This document shows positions 46,114 through 58,047 of a stretch of DNA of 64,000 nucleotides, one piece after another. The position numbers and the translations under genes were made by a program. Positions within the stretch are counted from its first letter, which is position 1; each line of letters opens with the position of its first letter. This DNA comes from Excoecaria cochinchinensis (taxonomy: Eukaryota > Streptophyta > Magnoliopsida > Malpighiales > Euphorbiaceae). The DNA lies in assembly GCA_947683425.1 (NCBI GenBank), contig CANTUQ010000055.1, positions 2,530,001 through 2,594,000 on the forward strand. The letters run 5' to 3'. The notes beneath the pieces are model-generated. The model was not told where the DNA came from, made no database searches, and worked only from the letters and a program-made list of their open reading frames with translations.

Positions 46114-47490
46114 AAGTAAGATGACAAGCTGACTTCAGTGATAGATAGAGTGAAGGATAGTGGCAGTAGTGACTAAACAGTGCCATTAGATGGCAGTCTA
46201 TACTACAAATAGAGGCTATGTGTGCCAAATCAATTAGAATTTAAAAAGAATATTCTGATAGAAGCACATCATAGCAGTTATGCTATGCATCCTGGTGGTA
46301 ACAAGATGTTTTAAGATTTGAAGATGCATTGTTGGTGGCCAGGAATGAAGCGAGATATGACAGAGTTTGTGGGCAAGTGCTTGATATGTCAACAAGTGAA
46401 AGCTAAACATCAAGTGCCATTCAGGTTACTCTAGCCCATTTTTATACTCGAATTGAAGTGTGATCGAGTAATTATGGATTTTGTGACTGGGCTACCTCTC
46501 ACTCGAAGGAAACATGATGCAATTTGGGTGATCATTGACAGACTTACCAAATCAGCACACTTTCTACCAGTACGGATGGATTACCCATTAACTAAACTGG
46601 CTGAGTTATACATTAGTGAGATAGTAAGACTTCATGGTGTGCCATCTTCTATTATTTATGATAGAAATCCTCGCTTCACTTCCAAGTTTTGGAAGAAGTT
46701 GCAGGAAGATTTGGGTACTAGATTACATTATAGCACAACTTTTCACCCACAGACAGATGGGCAGTCTGAGAGAGTCATCCAGATACTTGAAGATATGCTG
46801 AGATGTTGTGTGCTTGAATTCAAGAATAGTTGGGAGAGGTATCTACCTTTAGAAGAATTTGAATACAATAACAATTATCAGTCAAGCATCAAAATGGGTC
46901 CATATAAAGCATTATATGGCAGAAAGTGCAGAACTCCCCTGTGTTGGATAGAGCTGAATGAAAGCAAGCTAGTGGGGTCAGATTTGATTAGGGAAACAGA
47001 AGAAAAGGTTAAAGTGATCAAAGAACATTTAAAAGAAGCTAGTGATAGACAGAAGTCCTATGCCGATTTGAAGAGAAAAGATATAGAATTTCAAGTGGGT
47101 GATAAAGTATTTTTGAAGGTTTCCCCGTGGAAAAGGGTTCTCCGGTTTGGGAAGAAGGGTAACCTATCCCCAAGATTTATCGGGCCATATGAAGTGATTC
47201 AGCGAGTGGGACCAATGGCACATAGATTGAAGCTTCCACATGCTTTGGAAAAGATTAATGATGTGTTCCACTTATCAATGCTTCGGAGATACAGATCAGA
47301 CCCGAGTCATGTGATCAAACCAGAGGAAATACTATTGCAGCCTGACCTGACTTATGAAGAGTACCCAGTGAAGATCTTAGCTAGAGAACTCAGGCAACTC
47401 AGGAACAAGCAGATTTCACTTGTGAAAGTGCTCTGGAACCATCATAACGTGGAAGAAGCACTGTGGCAACCCGAAGCAACTATGCAATAG
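46114..47490 (+). CDS. Element E integrase with chromodomain; core ORF intact
   Basis: 46114-46452 carries the integrase zinc domain (HHSSYAMHPGG, CWWPGMKRD, KCLICQQ) with a few stops. From 46453 a 345-codon frame is open to 47488-47490. Catalytic residues appear in MDFVTGLP, SIIYDRNPRF and GQSERVIQ. The GPY/F region (SPRFIGPYEVI) and a chromodomain (YEEYPVKILARELRQLRNK, LVKVLWNHHNVEEALW) complete it. Integrase joins element DNA to the genome; the chromodomain is thought to bind heterochromatin marks and steer insertion. This layout supports the Tekay/Del clade. The ATG at 46453 is internal to the former polyprotein. Confidence 0.85.
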
Positions 47491-47556
47491 CAGTATCCAC
47501 AGCTTTTCAATTTAGGTAAATTTCGAGGACAAAATTTTCTTTTTAGTGGGTAGAAT

Positions 47557-50500
47557 CGTAGTGGCCCAAATACCGGTCTAGAAGTGTTAGTGCATGATTA
47601 TAGTGTCTTTATGATGATCACAGTGTCCAGTAGTAGAATGAGTGATGTTAACAGTAGTGAAGTTTAGTGTTAAGTATGCTTGAAGTATAGCAATCCCGGG
47701 ATTGGTGACCTCGGGGTAGCTATACAGCGAACCCGACTGTCATTTTTTAGAAAAATTATTATTTCACAAAAATGATCTGTGGGCTGTCAAGAGTCTAGTG
47801 GCAAAATTTGAGCTAAAAACAGAGTCAAATAGGCCTCCGAAAGTCATTCTGAAGTTAGCCTCTAGTAAAGTTCAAATTGAGCCGTGGTTTGACTAAGATT
47901 TGACTGAATTTTTAAAAATAGTTATTGAGCTCTAAAGGGTGTAGTATGGGAAGCGTAAAGGCATAAAATAATTTTCTGTAATTTTTAACAGCTTTAGAAT
48001 TGGATTTTACGTTAGAACAAAAAGTGGTTGAAACAGACCGATTTAATTGAACTGGGCTACAAATAGACTCCGATCGAGTTAAAAATTTGCAAGGAGGCTA
48101 TTTCTAATGTTTTAAGAATGAAGGAATTGGTTAGAAGTGAAAATAAGGTGGGGAACACATAGATACGTTGAAATAGTGGAAATAAACCGAAAAACCAAAA
48201 TTTTTATTCAAACCAGTTGGACCACTTTGGTTGGACCTATTCTGTTCAAATATGGACTATAAAAGGGAGAAAATGGCTGGACTACTCTAGAGAAATTAGC
48301 CACTCCACCACCTCTTCTTCCTCTCTCAAGGCCAAATTGTTTCTCTCATTTTTTCCTCTATTTTTCTTCATATCTCAACCAATCTCTCCTCAAATTTCAA
48401 CCTCCCATACAAATTTCAGCTCCTCTATAATCTAAAAATCAAATTTGGAGTCAATTTGAAGCAATGGAAGTGGGAAAATCCAACGGTACAAGGTTTAGGT
48501 CAATATTTGAGGTAAGAGATTTAGGTATTTTTAATTAGGCTTATTGGTTCATATGGGGGTTTTCAAGGGTGTTTATTATGATTATGAAGTAATTTTGTTA
48601 AAAAGAAGTAGAGATTTGATGAAATATGGATGTTTATATTCGGCCATGGTAAGAACTCAAGGAGAGGAGGAGATTTCTCAAGCCAAAGGGAAAGATTTTG
48701 AGGTTTGTGGTTACTCAATCCATCTATTTCCATTGATTTATGTTGAATATTAGGTTATGTCTAAGTGTGGGTATGAGATAATGACTTGATTAATTAAATC
48801 TAACTTGATATTCATGATTAGTGGACTTAAATTAGTGCATAAACATGCTTAGATTAAATTAAAACGCATTGGTATGAAATCCTTAATAGTGGCCGAATGG
48901 TAACTTAAAGAAATTATAGTGTTTAAATGGGTTTTATGGCATACAAAAGATGGTTATAATATGTATAATTTGCGTAAAGCATGATGGAATGATTGAAAGA
49001 TTAAAAAGGAAACATAATGAATTTGTAAAGGTTTGGCCGAATGGAATGTTAAGGGTATAAATGAGAAATGTTTGGAAATATGGCATGTAATTGGTATTTA
49101 TGGCATGCTTAACATGTAATCTAGACAATGGAGTGGTTCAATGGAATTAAAGTGAACTACATAAAAACTTAACACCTTGGCCAAATGGTATTCATGGTAT
49201 GAGTAATGTGTATTTTGATGGTTTATCACTTTTAATGGCATATGATAACTAATTGATGACAAATAAGAGTGTATGCAAAATCGTAAGTGAATATGAAATG
49301 TATGCTGAAATATACATATTGGCATAATGTGATATTTATGTAGATTTTCATGATATATCGCCCTTAGTAGTTGTCTAGTAGTGAAATCTAGTCGAGGATA
49401 TAATTGGCTAGCTATAGAGATTTCACACCGCAGTACGAGTCATGATGAGTCTGTATTGATAGGCCAATGATGGTCTGTCATAGTGTACAGTGTATTAAAA
49501 TGATCAGTGTAGTGTAATATAGTGAGGAGTGGTCCTATTGGGGTCATTCCACAGTGTAGTGGATCTGTGGGATCCACATCCCGCATATCCGGTCAGTAGA
49601 TTTTCTACCGGGTCTATACTAGGGGCATTGTGGTAATTAATTGATAAAAATGGTTAAAATAGTAATAAATGTGTAAAAGAGTAAAAACGGGACTAAAATG
49701 GTAATTTTACAATAAGTTGGTAAAAAGTGGTATGTTAGGTAAAAAGTGTAAAAGTAAGGGTAATTTGGTAATTATGGTAAAATATGAGGTTAAAATGGTA
49801 ATTTAGTGTAAAAGTGATAAATTAAGGACTTAAATGTAATTTGGTAAAATTATAAGGCTAAAAGTGGAATTTAAGTGTAAAAAGGGTAAATTAGTAATTA
49901 AAGGTAATTAAGAAGGGTAAAAGTGGAAAATAAGTATAAATAAGGTTAAGAGTGTAAATAAAGAATAACTACGGGTAAAATAGTAATTATGTGTAAAAAG
50001 AGGGCATAAATGCAATTAAGGTAAAAGAAGGGACATGGATGGTATTATGGTAATAGTGGGGACATAGATGTAATTAATAGAAAAGTTAAGGGTAAGATTG
50101 GAAACCAAGGAAAAAGAATAAGGGCAAATCTGTAAATTAATGAAATAATAAATTTAATAAAAGGATTAAAATGTAATTAGCGTATTATAAGGTTTAATGC
50201 CTAATTATGTGGTTAATTTAGTTGGTTAATTGAATAGATAAGAGTAAAATAATTAATAGAATTTAATAGTAAATTCTTGGAATAATTAATTAGTTGTAGA
50301 AATTTATGCATTTGTAACCACCACTGGGCATATTAATGCTCAGCATGTAGTTTGTTTTGATTGCTTGTAAGTACGCCTTAGGACGGAGCAAGCATACCTC
50401 GGTCAGTCTTGGAGCAAGCATCGAAGAAAATTTCCAGTTATCTTTTGTATGTTTGGTTTTATGTATTGGCATCTATATAAAGTTTGAGGTGAATTATGTG

Positions 50501-50892
50501 ATGATTTTATGTAATTATGTATGTGCATATTATGACTCTATGGTTGGTCATTTTAGACTGTGATGGGTATGGATTGGATATTATTATTGTTATGCCTTTG
50601 CCGGGGCTATGGTTTTTGAAATTTGCAGGTTTGGGTAGTGGAATTTACAAGTCGTCATACTGCCGAAATTTTGACCAAATGAATAGTAACATTAGATAGT
50701 TATAGGTCAATCGGCAACTAAGCTAATAAGTGAATTAGTAAGTGAAGAGAATGAATAAGTGAATAAAAGATTAAGTGTAGGAAAAAAAATTAGCCACATT
50801 TGAGTTAAGTTTAGGTCGACCATAGTATGATCATGGTAATTATACAGTATTCCTAAGTCGGCAGCATACGTATAGGGTATAAGGGTGTTACA
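47557..50892 (+). repeat. 3' LTR of element E
   Basis: Starts CGTAGTGGCC (the initial TG has become CG) after GAGGACAAAATTTTC and ends GGGTGTTACA. It carries a stem-loop at 50324-50343 identical to the 5' copy and a donor-like GAGGTAAG near 48508. Confidence 0.9.
50324..50343 (+). promoter_or_regulatory. Stem-loop of the E family, 3' LTR
   Basis: CTGGGCATATTAATGCTCAG, identical to the 5' LTR copy although flanking bases differ. Confidence 0.65.
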
Positions 50893-51202
50893 TGCAAAAC
50901 ACATACACTTATGCAAAAACAACTAAAGCGGAAATAATAAAAACATACAAAAGCAGAAGCATCTCAAATCAAAACATAAACTTGTATTGCAAAACTTAAA
51001 GTATATATATATAAAACATTACATATCATATATCAGAATTTCAAGCCTTCCCTTAGATATACAAAACACTATACAAGAGTCTTATACAAAAAGTATACTA
51101 TAAACATTACAGAAAGAAACTCTTCAACTCCTAGTGGCCAGCAGATGGGGACTCTTACTCAGAATGGAACCTGCAACCCTACACGGAAACAAAACATCCG
51201 TG

Positions 51203-51220
51203 CTGAACGATAATGCTTAG
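51203..51220 (-). promoter_or_regulatory. Conserved LTR stem-loop, D 5' LTR
   Basis: Minus strand CTAAGCATTATCGTTCAG, a decayed copy of the perfect stem in the D 3' LTR. Confidence 0.55.
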
Positions 51221-53844
51221 TGGGGATGAACAGAAGCAAAGGACTTCCAAAGAAGTCACAACAAATACAATATACACGCATATAAAAGACAGGTACCTGT
51301 GTCAAAATTCAGAAGCTTATCATAAAAAATATAGCATAAGCACGACGGTAACTTGCTCAAATTTTAAAGAGATACCAAAGCAATAACAATTGCTAACATT
51401 CATAAGTAATAGAACATATAACTGACACAAATTTACTTAATTCTCACACATACAATACAAATATAGCCCGAGATCATGACAATGGTGCATACGGGTAATA
51501 GAATACTGATGAGCAGTAACAGAAGACCGAATTTTTTGTTTTCAGAAGACCGGAGTCTAAAAGCTTTAATACAGAAAACTGAAGTCTAAATTTGCAGAAG
51601 ACCGAAGTCTAAAACTGAACCCATACGGGTCGACACGAGCAGCTGCAAGACTCTAGCCCTTAATAAGCATGCTTATCTATCCACTACCTTGACCGATCAG
51701 GCTTAACATATCAACTATATACATGAACTCAACATCCAAGTATCCATCCACATTTACATGTCAAATCACTTCGAATAAGCTGAATAAATCTCTAAGCATA
51801 AAATTCATTCATACATATCTTCATTATACATGTACAAACATACACCGATGCATTACACACAAAAATAAGTACAAAAGACTCAAGGTTAGAAAACTGCCCA
51901 GTTTCGAGCTCGCGACACTTGTCGCGCCCGCGACAGAACAAAAACCTCACAGCTGTCGCGCACGCGGACCTCGTCGATCTCGCGATAGAATGCCAAAATG
52001 GCTTCTATCGCGCTCGCGATAATGTTTGTGCTCTCAAGTAAGCTCGGCATTGCTTGGTCATGAGCAATAGAGCTCGACAAGGCTTGCGATGTACACTACT
52101 AAGCATGCACATAACAACCATGCTCTAAAATCATCAATATTCAAACTAATAACACATATATATACACAATTCTAACTCATAACACAACATGCATCAAATA
52201 TACATAAATCAAATACACATGCACAAACTATAGGGAATACGATCCCAACCTCAAGGAGCAGCTGAACCACCTCTAACTCAGACCTTGTCCTTGCCCTTTC
52301 CCCTTCTTCTAGCCTCAGCTTCTTGCAATATCTAAATCAAAGCACACTCTTATTGAAGGGGGTAGAAACAGAAACTCAAATCTAAAACACTTACCTTTTA
52401 ACTTTAATCCTTATCAATACTCTTCAAATAATCCAATTTAAATAGCAGAAATCAATCAAGCCAAAGAACCAAGGAGAGAAGAAATGAAGAGAAGAAAACT
52501 GTGTGAGAGAGAGAGAGAGAGGAAAGAAAGAAGAAATCTGCATGCAAATCAATTGAGGAAAAAAATTCCTATTATCTAAGCTTATATTGGATGTCCAAGT
52601 CCATATGGCATCACTACAATAAGCCACATGTCAAGCACAGCATTAAGTCCCACTCACATGTAAAGTTTCCTCTTAAGTCCATGGAAAATGTCTCTCGAAA
52701 TCCCTCTAATCCACTTCTCCTTTAACCAACTTATAATTCCTTTCAATTACATCCTTAACTCCACTAAATCTTATACAAATACAAAAATTAACGCCACTAA
52801 TTCTACTAGGGTACGAATCGGGTTGTTACACTGGTGGTTTTGAGAGTTTTGAGTTGAGTCAGGCATTTGTGTGTGTCGGATTGCATGTGTTTAGGTTGTG
52901 TTCGGTTTTGCTTGGTTGGGTTATAGTAGTATTACTATTATGGAGTCAATTGCATGATTTAAGAAATTTTAAGGTTATAATTGTGTTTCATTTTTTAGTA
53001 GTGTGGTTTAATTGTGGTGTTGAGAACAAGTGAAGGACTAGAAGAGGGAATTGCCAAAAGCCACCATAGACTTATGACAAGTGAAGGAGAGGGAAGGAGG
53101 AAGAAAAAGGGCTATTGACTAAAAGAGAGGGAGCACGTGAGAGAGGAAGAACAGAGCTACCATTCTCCCTCTCCCATGTTTTCCCCTCTTGCTTAGCCCT
53201 CTCTTCTTCTCCTCTTTGTTCATCCTCTTTCCTCCATCAGCTGTAATTCTTGGTGGGTGTTAGCAATTCAAGGGTTATTCAAGTAAGTATTTAGTTCTCT
53301 TCTTCTTTTTCTCTTCTTTGAACGGTTATGTATTTATTGGGTTGTGTGTTTCAATGAGTGTGTTGTTTGGGTGTTTTGTTTCGAGATTCCGGCTAGAGAT
53401 CCAAAACGGAAGGAGAAGGTTGGAGGTAGTGCAACCAATTGAGTTTGAAGGAGTTTAGGAGATAAGGTTTGGGAATTGTGTGGATTTTGAATGTTTTTGA
53501 TTTTGAATTTTGTTTTGATTTCTTGAAATTTTGGAATTAAGCATGTTTATATATGTATGATTGAGAAAGTGAGAAGGGTGTTACAAAAGATCCGTTGTCC
53601 TTCGGCAAGAGAAGTGGAGTGTGTTGTATCGCTTCTATAGGGTTCTGCCTACGATTGGTGGAGATTGGTTCTGAGACACCCCTAGTTACCTGACCCGGTT
53701 ACTTGGGAGTTCTTTAAGCGGGAGTTTCATAGTAAGTATGTGACTAAGGCATATAAGGAGGCAAGATGGATGCAGTTTCGGAATCTTAAGTGGAGGGCAT
53801 TATCTATGGCAGAATATGAAACGGAATTCAACAGGCTTAGCAAG

Positions 53845-54700
53845 TGATACGGAACCCCAAAGCTAAAGAACCCGAAACCCCTTGAACATACAATATGGCA
53901 TGAACATGAACAAGAATATACCCCCAATCTAAAGAACCCCCAAACAACTATGTGAATGGAAACGCTTATAATAGATTGATTTAAAACATAAGAACAAAAT
54001 TCGCCACAAAGTAAATACCTTGATAAGAATTAAAGTTCTTGATGCAAAAGAAGAAGACAAACAATCCTCTCCAATGAAGAATTTGGCCAAGCCAAATAAA
54101 AGTCTCAAAATATCATAATCTCCAAGTCTGAATTACAAATTCGTTTTTGAGGAGTATTTATACTCACTTAAGCTAATAAAAACCCTAATTAATCAAATAG
54201 GCCTTAAAACATGGGCTTTACACTAAGATAACTAAAGCCCACACTAATTAACTTAAAATTCAGCCCAAAAAGCCTAAAAAGAACTAATTAAATGAGCCCA
54301 AGCTAATTAAAGCCCATCTCACTTAAATAAGCCCAAAAGAATAAGTTAAGGCCTAACATATTATAAATAATCAAATGAAAATAATAAATAAAAGCCTAAA
54401 CTAAAAGCCCAAATAAATCAGCCCCTTAATCCACCAATTAGCACATGCATTGCACATGCTCTGGCTCACATGCATAGCACATGTCAAGGTCACATGATCA
54501 GCACATGTCAAGTGTCACATGACCTGCACATGTTAAGTCGCCACATGACTAACACATGTCCATCTTCAATTTGGCTTCTTCATAAATTTGGCCCATGGAC
54601 TTCCTTCAAGCCTTCTTTAACTTCTCCAAATTTGATCTCCATGAATATGAACTTCCATTATTTATAATCTTGAAATATTGACCACCCTGTGCACGCATCA
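53845..54700. mobile_element. Solo LTR H, 856 bp
   Basis: Starts TGATACGG and ends GCATCA with a 5-bp duplication. It carries no coding sequence or primer site. The family is unrelated to the chromovirus LTRs here and I cannot assign it. A CACATG-rich tandem region lies at 54440-54565. Confidence 0.75.
54440..54565. repeat. CACATG-rich tandem repeat in H
   Basis: About seven imperfect units containing GCACATGTCAAG or TCACATGA, period near 22-24 bases. Confidence 0.75.
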
Positions 54701-55486
54701 GCAAGTATGCACCACCGGGTATCCTCACCGAAAAGTTTCGTTACTAGCACTTTGAGGCAGGTTTGAATAAGACCCTTAACGCTATGTTGATTTCCTTGAT
54801 GAGTTCTCTGACAGTTATTTACTATCAGATTATGCAAGCAACAATGTGAGCAGAGCGTTCGAAGATGATTTTGAGAGAAAGAGCTCAAAGAAGGAATCCC
54901 TCTCGTAAAGGCTCATCTTCGGGGAAGACGTCAAGGAATTCTTAAGTAACTTCACTGGATGAGTCTACCAATAGCTCTGCTAAAAGAGGTAAGAGATAAG
55001 GATCGGCTTATGTGTCTAGTGCTGGTGGAGGTGGCTTGGGTGGCCGAGGTGATGTTGTGCCGGAGTGGTCACACTGTATTAAGTTATATCGGGGCGAATG
55101 CCATTAGTTGACAGGAGGTTGCTTTAGATGTGGCAGTACAGATCATTTCTTGGCTAGTTGCCCAAGGTTGTCGGAGAGTACCCAAGAGCAGTATGAGGCT
55201 AGCCAAGCAAGATCTAACACCCCTCAAGCTAGCCATGGTAGAGGAAGCGGTCGAGGTCGTGGTGGACGGCCTAGAGATGGAGCTTTTTCTGAGTTAGTAG
55301 ATCGCCATTCAATAGCTCCAGCCAGAGCGTATGCGATGAGAGCTGAGGATGAGCAAAATACTCTTGAGGTGATTGCTGGTATGTTTCTACTCTTTGATAC
55401 TGAAATGTATGCTCTAATAGACCCTGGTTCCACACACTCATATTTATGTTCTAAAAAGTTATATGCAAATTTGCCTAATGCTAATT

Positions 55487-56730
55487 AGTTAGATTATGGG
55501 ATATGTGTAACCAGTCCCTTAGGGTATAGTGTCAATACAAGTAGAGCATTTAAGGATTGTCCTTTAGTTGTGCAAGGTAAAAAGTTTTCAGCGGATTTGA
55601 CTGGTCTGCCCTTCCATGAGTTTGACCTGATTCTGTGTATGGACTGGTTTTGTAAATACTGGGTTGTAATGGACTGTCATAGGAAGACAGTAGTGCTCAA
55701 GGATTGTGATCAGTCTTCAGTGGTAGTGAGAGGTGTGGGTTTTGATATTTTGTATAATGTGATTTCGGCTATGAAGGCAAGGCAGTTTATGAGAAAGGGA
55801 TGTGAGGCTTATTTGGATTTGTTTTTAGATTCCAGGCATAATCAAGTTAAGATTTAGGATATTCCGATAGTGAATGAATTTATGGATGTGTTTCCGGAGG
55901 AGTTGTCGGGTTTACCTCAATAGAGAGAGGTGGAGCTATCCATTGAGATTCTTCCAGGCACTACTCCTATTTCTAAAGCTCCTTATCGAATGGGTCCTCT
56001 AGAATTGAAAGAGTTGAAAACACAATTGCAGGAGCTATTAGATAAAGGCTTTATTAGGCCTAGTGTTTCTCCATGGGGTGCTCCGGTATTGTTTGTTAAG
56101 AAGAAAGACAGTACGTTAAGGATGTGCATTGACTATCGGTAGATTAATAAGGTTACCGTGAAGAATAAGTGTCCATTGACAAGAATAGAAGATCTGTTTG
56201 ATCAATTGAGAGGAGCCAGAGTCTTTTCAAAGATTCATTTGAGATCAAGTTATTATCAATTACGGGTTAACGACATGGATGTTGGTAAGACCACTTTTAG
56301 GATGAGATATGGCCACTATGAGTTCTTAGTGATGCTGTTTGGATTGACAAATGCAACAACCGCTTTTATCGATCTGATCAGAGTGTTTAGCCCATATCTT
56401 GACCTATTTGTGGTGGTGTTCATCAATGACATTTTGGTATATTTGAAAGGCAAGCGTGAGCATAAAGAACATTTGCGTATTGTGCTTTAAGTTCTGAGGA
56501 ATCATCAGCTTTTCACTAAGCTTAGAAAGTATGACTTTTGGCTAAAGAAGGTGTCTTTCCTAGGACATATTGTATCCTCGAAAGGTATCCGACTGGATTC
56601 GTCTAAGGTGGAGGCGATAGTGAATTAGGAAGAAGCTTTCTGGATTTAGGGGGGCACTATAATAGTTTGTGAAGGGATTTTCGGTCATTGCTTCACCTTT
56701 GACTAAGCTGCTTCGGAAGGAAGTAAAGTT
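55487..56730 (+). pseudogene. Element G protease remainder and reverse transcriptase, YxDD box mutated
   Basis: In the same frame as gag: DYGICVTSPLGYSVNTSRAFKDC, DLILCMDWF (relatives have ILGMDWL) and VFPEELSGLP, then RT with PSVSPWGAPVLFVKKKD, MCIDYR, KNKCPLTRIEDLFDQLRGARVFSK and RYGHYEFLVMLFGLTNAT. The catalytic box reads FIND (AAT at 56425-56427), as in element C. Stops at TAG codons follow CIDYR and elsewhere. The IDLRSGYYQL motif is altered to IHLRSSYYQL. The frame is lost after about 56630. Confidence 0.82.
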
Positions 56731-57811
56731 TGAGTGGACTGATAGGTGCTAAGTCAGTTTTGATCTGTTAAAGAGAATGTTAGTTGAAGCTCCTATACTC
56801 ACTCAACCCATTTCGTGTAATGAGTATACCATGTACAGTGATGCATCGAGTATTGGACTTGGTTGTGTTCTAATGCAAGATTGGAAGGTGATAGCACATG
56901 CGTCTAGGCAGTTGAAGTCTCATGAGCAGAATTACCCGACGCATGACTTGGAACTGGCTGCAATTGTGTTTGCTCTCAAGATTTGCCGACACTACCTATA
57001 TGGGGAGACTTATAGGATCTTCACTGAATCTCAGATAGAGGCGGTGGTTAGAATTGTTTAAAGATTATGATTGTATAGTGGACTACCATCCGGGCAAGGC
57101 GAATGTGGTTACAGATGCTTTAAGTAGGAAATTAATTTCAACTCTAGCATTTTAATGTGGCAGATGGAGAATAGATTCTGAGGGAGCTTTGATTGCCCAT
57201 TTAAAAGCTAGGCTAAGTCTGAAGCAGTTGATTATTGATGCTATGATGTCTGATCCTAAGTTACAGCAAGCTTTGCAGGTAGTCCAGAGTGGGAATCAAA
57301 CTTACTATTTTGTGAGTGATGGGGTGCTAAGTTGTAGAAATCGTTTATGAGTGCCTAATGTTGATGAGGTGACGAAAAAGCTTTTGTAAGAGGCACACAC
57401 TACGATTTTTACTGTGCATCCTGGAAGTGATAAGATGTACCGTGATATGAAGCAGTTTTATTGGTGGCTAGGTATAAAAAGAGATGTTGTGGACTTTGTT
57501 TCCAAGTGCCTAACCTGTCAGTAGGTAAAGGCTGAGCACCAAGTTCCGTCAGGGTTGCTCAATCCCTTACCTATTCCTCTGTGGAAGTGGGACAATGTCA
57601 CAATGGACTTTGCATCGGGTTTATCTTTGACTCAAAGGAAGCATGATTCCGTATGGGTAATAGACTATCGGCTTACTAAGTCGGCTCATTTCTTATAGGT
57701 TCGACTTGATTACTCTATGGATCGGTTGGCAGAGATTTATGTGAATGAGGTGGTCCGATTGCATGGAGTTCCATTGTCGATTGTGTCAAATCGGGATCCT
57801 AGATTTACATC
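56731..57811 (+). pseudogene. Element G RNase H and truncated integrase
   Basis: The open piece 56777-57061 holds MYSDASSIGLGCVLMQ and HDLELAAIVFALKICRHYLYG. Another frame continues with DYHPGKANVVTDALSRK near 57080. The integrase zinc domain follows (HPGSDKMYRDMKQFYWW, KCLTC), then the core start MDFASGLSL and SIVSNRDPRFTS, where SNRD replaces the usual SDRD. The sequence stops at 57811, cut by element I, so the last catalytic Glu, GPY/F and chromodomain are missing. Confidence 0.78.
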
Positions 57812-58047
57812 TGAACTGAGCTTGAATAGCTCATATTTAGTTAACGTTTTGTGATTAAAATCATGTTTAATTGTGGTTAATTGTGTTAGAATTAGGTATG
57901 TATTATGTTTTGTGAGTGTAGGAGGAAATGGAGAAAATGTGGAAAAATGAGCAAAATAAAGCAAAAAATTTCGTCTCTATCGCGAGCAGGACGATAATCG
58001 CGAGCACAACCTAAGGCACGTAAGAAGAAGGGAGAAAGAAGAAAAGA

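Larger units (their letters stand above)
32895..50892 (+). mobile_element. Element E: Tekay-like chromovirus with gag-pol, plus strand, interrupted by F
   Basis: 18.0 kb including F (6.6 kb). The 5' LTR is 32895-35692 plus 42252-42757, the interior 42758-47556, the 3' LTR 47557-50892 (3.3 kb). The interior holds gag, protease, RT, RNase H, integrase and chromodomain in order. RT keeps FIDD and the integrase is one intact 345-codon frame, so E is the best preserved pol here. Gag has many in-frame stops and pol three frameshifts, so it is no longer autonomous. The insertion lies about 50 bp inside the D LTR. Confidence 0.9.
32890..50897. repeat. Target-site duplication TGCAA of element E
   Basis: TGCAA at 32890-32894 and at 50893-50897, exactly flanking the TG...CA ends of E. 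Confidence 0.9.
29257..52830 (-). mobile_element. Element D: gag-only LTR retrotransposon (TR-GAG type), minus strand, interrupted by E
   Basis: The 3' LTR is 29257-31471. The interior is 31472-32843 with only gag. The 5' LTR is 32844-32894 plus 50893-52830. The interior is too short for pol: after the gag zinc knuckle and tail the sequence goes straight to ATTTTGAGGACGAAATTT and the LTR. This is the layout of non-autonomous gag-bearing elements. The LTR ends are TGAAACAACC (start, minus) and GGTGTTATA or GGTGTTACA (end). Confidence 0.85.
32844..52830 (-). repeat. 5' LTR of element D, split by element E
   Basis: Segments 32844-32894 and 50893-52830. The break falls after GATGTCACACATGCAA; the intact form is visible in the 3' LTR at 29294-29310. 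Contains the stem-loop 51203-51220, ATAAGCATGCTTAT at 51663-51676, degenerate TCGCGA units at 51904-52020 and an (AG)n run near 52505-52521. Confidence 0.85.
29252..52835. repeat. Imperfect target-site duplication of element D
   Basis: CTAGT at 29252-29256 and CTGGT at 52831-52835 differ by one transition, as expected for an aged 5-bp duplication. Confidence 0.6.
53840..54705. repeat. Target-site duplication GCAAG of solo LTR H
   Basis: GCAAG at 53840-53844 and 54701-54705, inside the gag codons for LSKYAP; removal of H and one copy restores the gag frame. Confidence 0.85.
53557..55486 (+). pseudogene. Element G Gag and start of protease, interrupted by solo LTR H
   Basis: The frame begins mid-domain with EKVRRVLQKIRCPS, then GSAYDWWRLVLRHP, VTWEFFKREFHSKYVTKAY and MAEYETEFNRLSK at 53844. 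H (plus the duplicated GCAAG) separates it from YAPPGILTEKF... at 54706. The later part has a basic tail, the knuckle remnant with GGCFRCGSTDHFLASCP (55114) and a GRGSGRGRGG stretch. The protease active site LIDPGSTHSYL follows at about 55410. Stops are mostly TAG, several at positions where relatives have Gln (LL-stop-GSAY). The ancestral product would be a C/J-type Gag. Confidence 0.78.
29231..57811 (+). mobile_element. Element G: degenerate Tekay-like Ty3/gypsy element, plus strand, split by D and H
   Basis: It starts TGTAACACCC at 29231 inside the B LTR, is interrupted after 26 bases by element D, and resumes at 52836. The LTR portion 52836-53556 (with a donor-like CAAGTAAGTA at 53281-53290) passes directly into the middle of gag, so the LTR end, primer site and gag N-terminus are deleted. 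Gag, protease, RT and RNase H follow, and the integrase is cut off at 57811 by element I. Gag to RT stays in one frame once H is removed, with stops but few indels. No 3' LTR is present. Confidence 0.7.

Noticed and set aside
53575..53584. GGGTGTTACA looked like a chromovirus LTR end.
   Set aside because: It is read in frame as part of gag (EKVRRVLQKIRCP), and no primer site follows.
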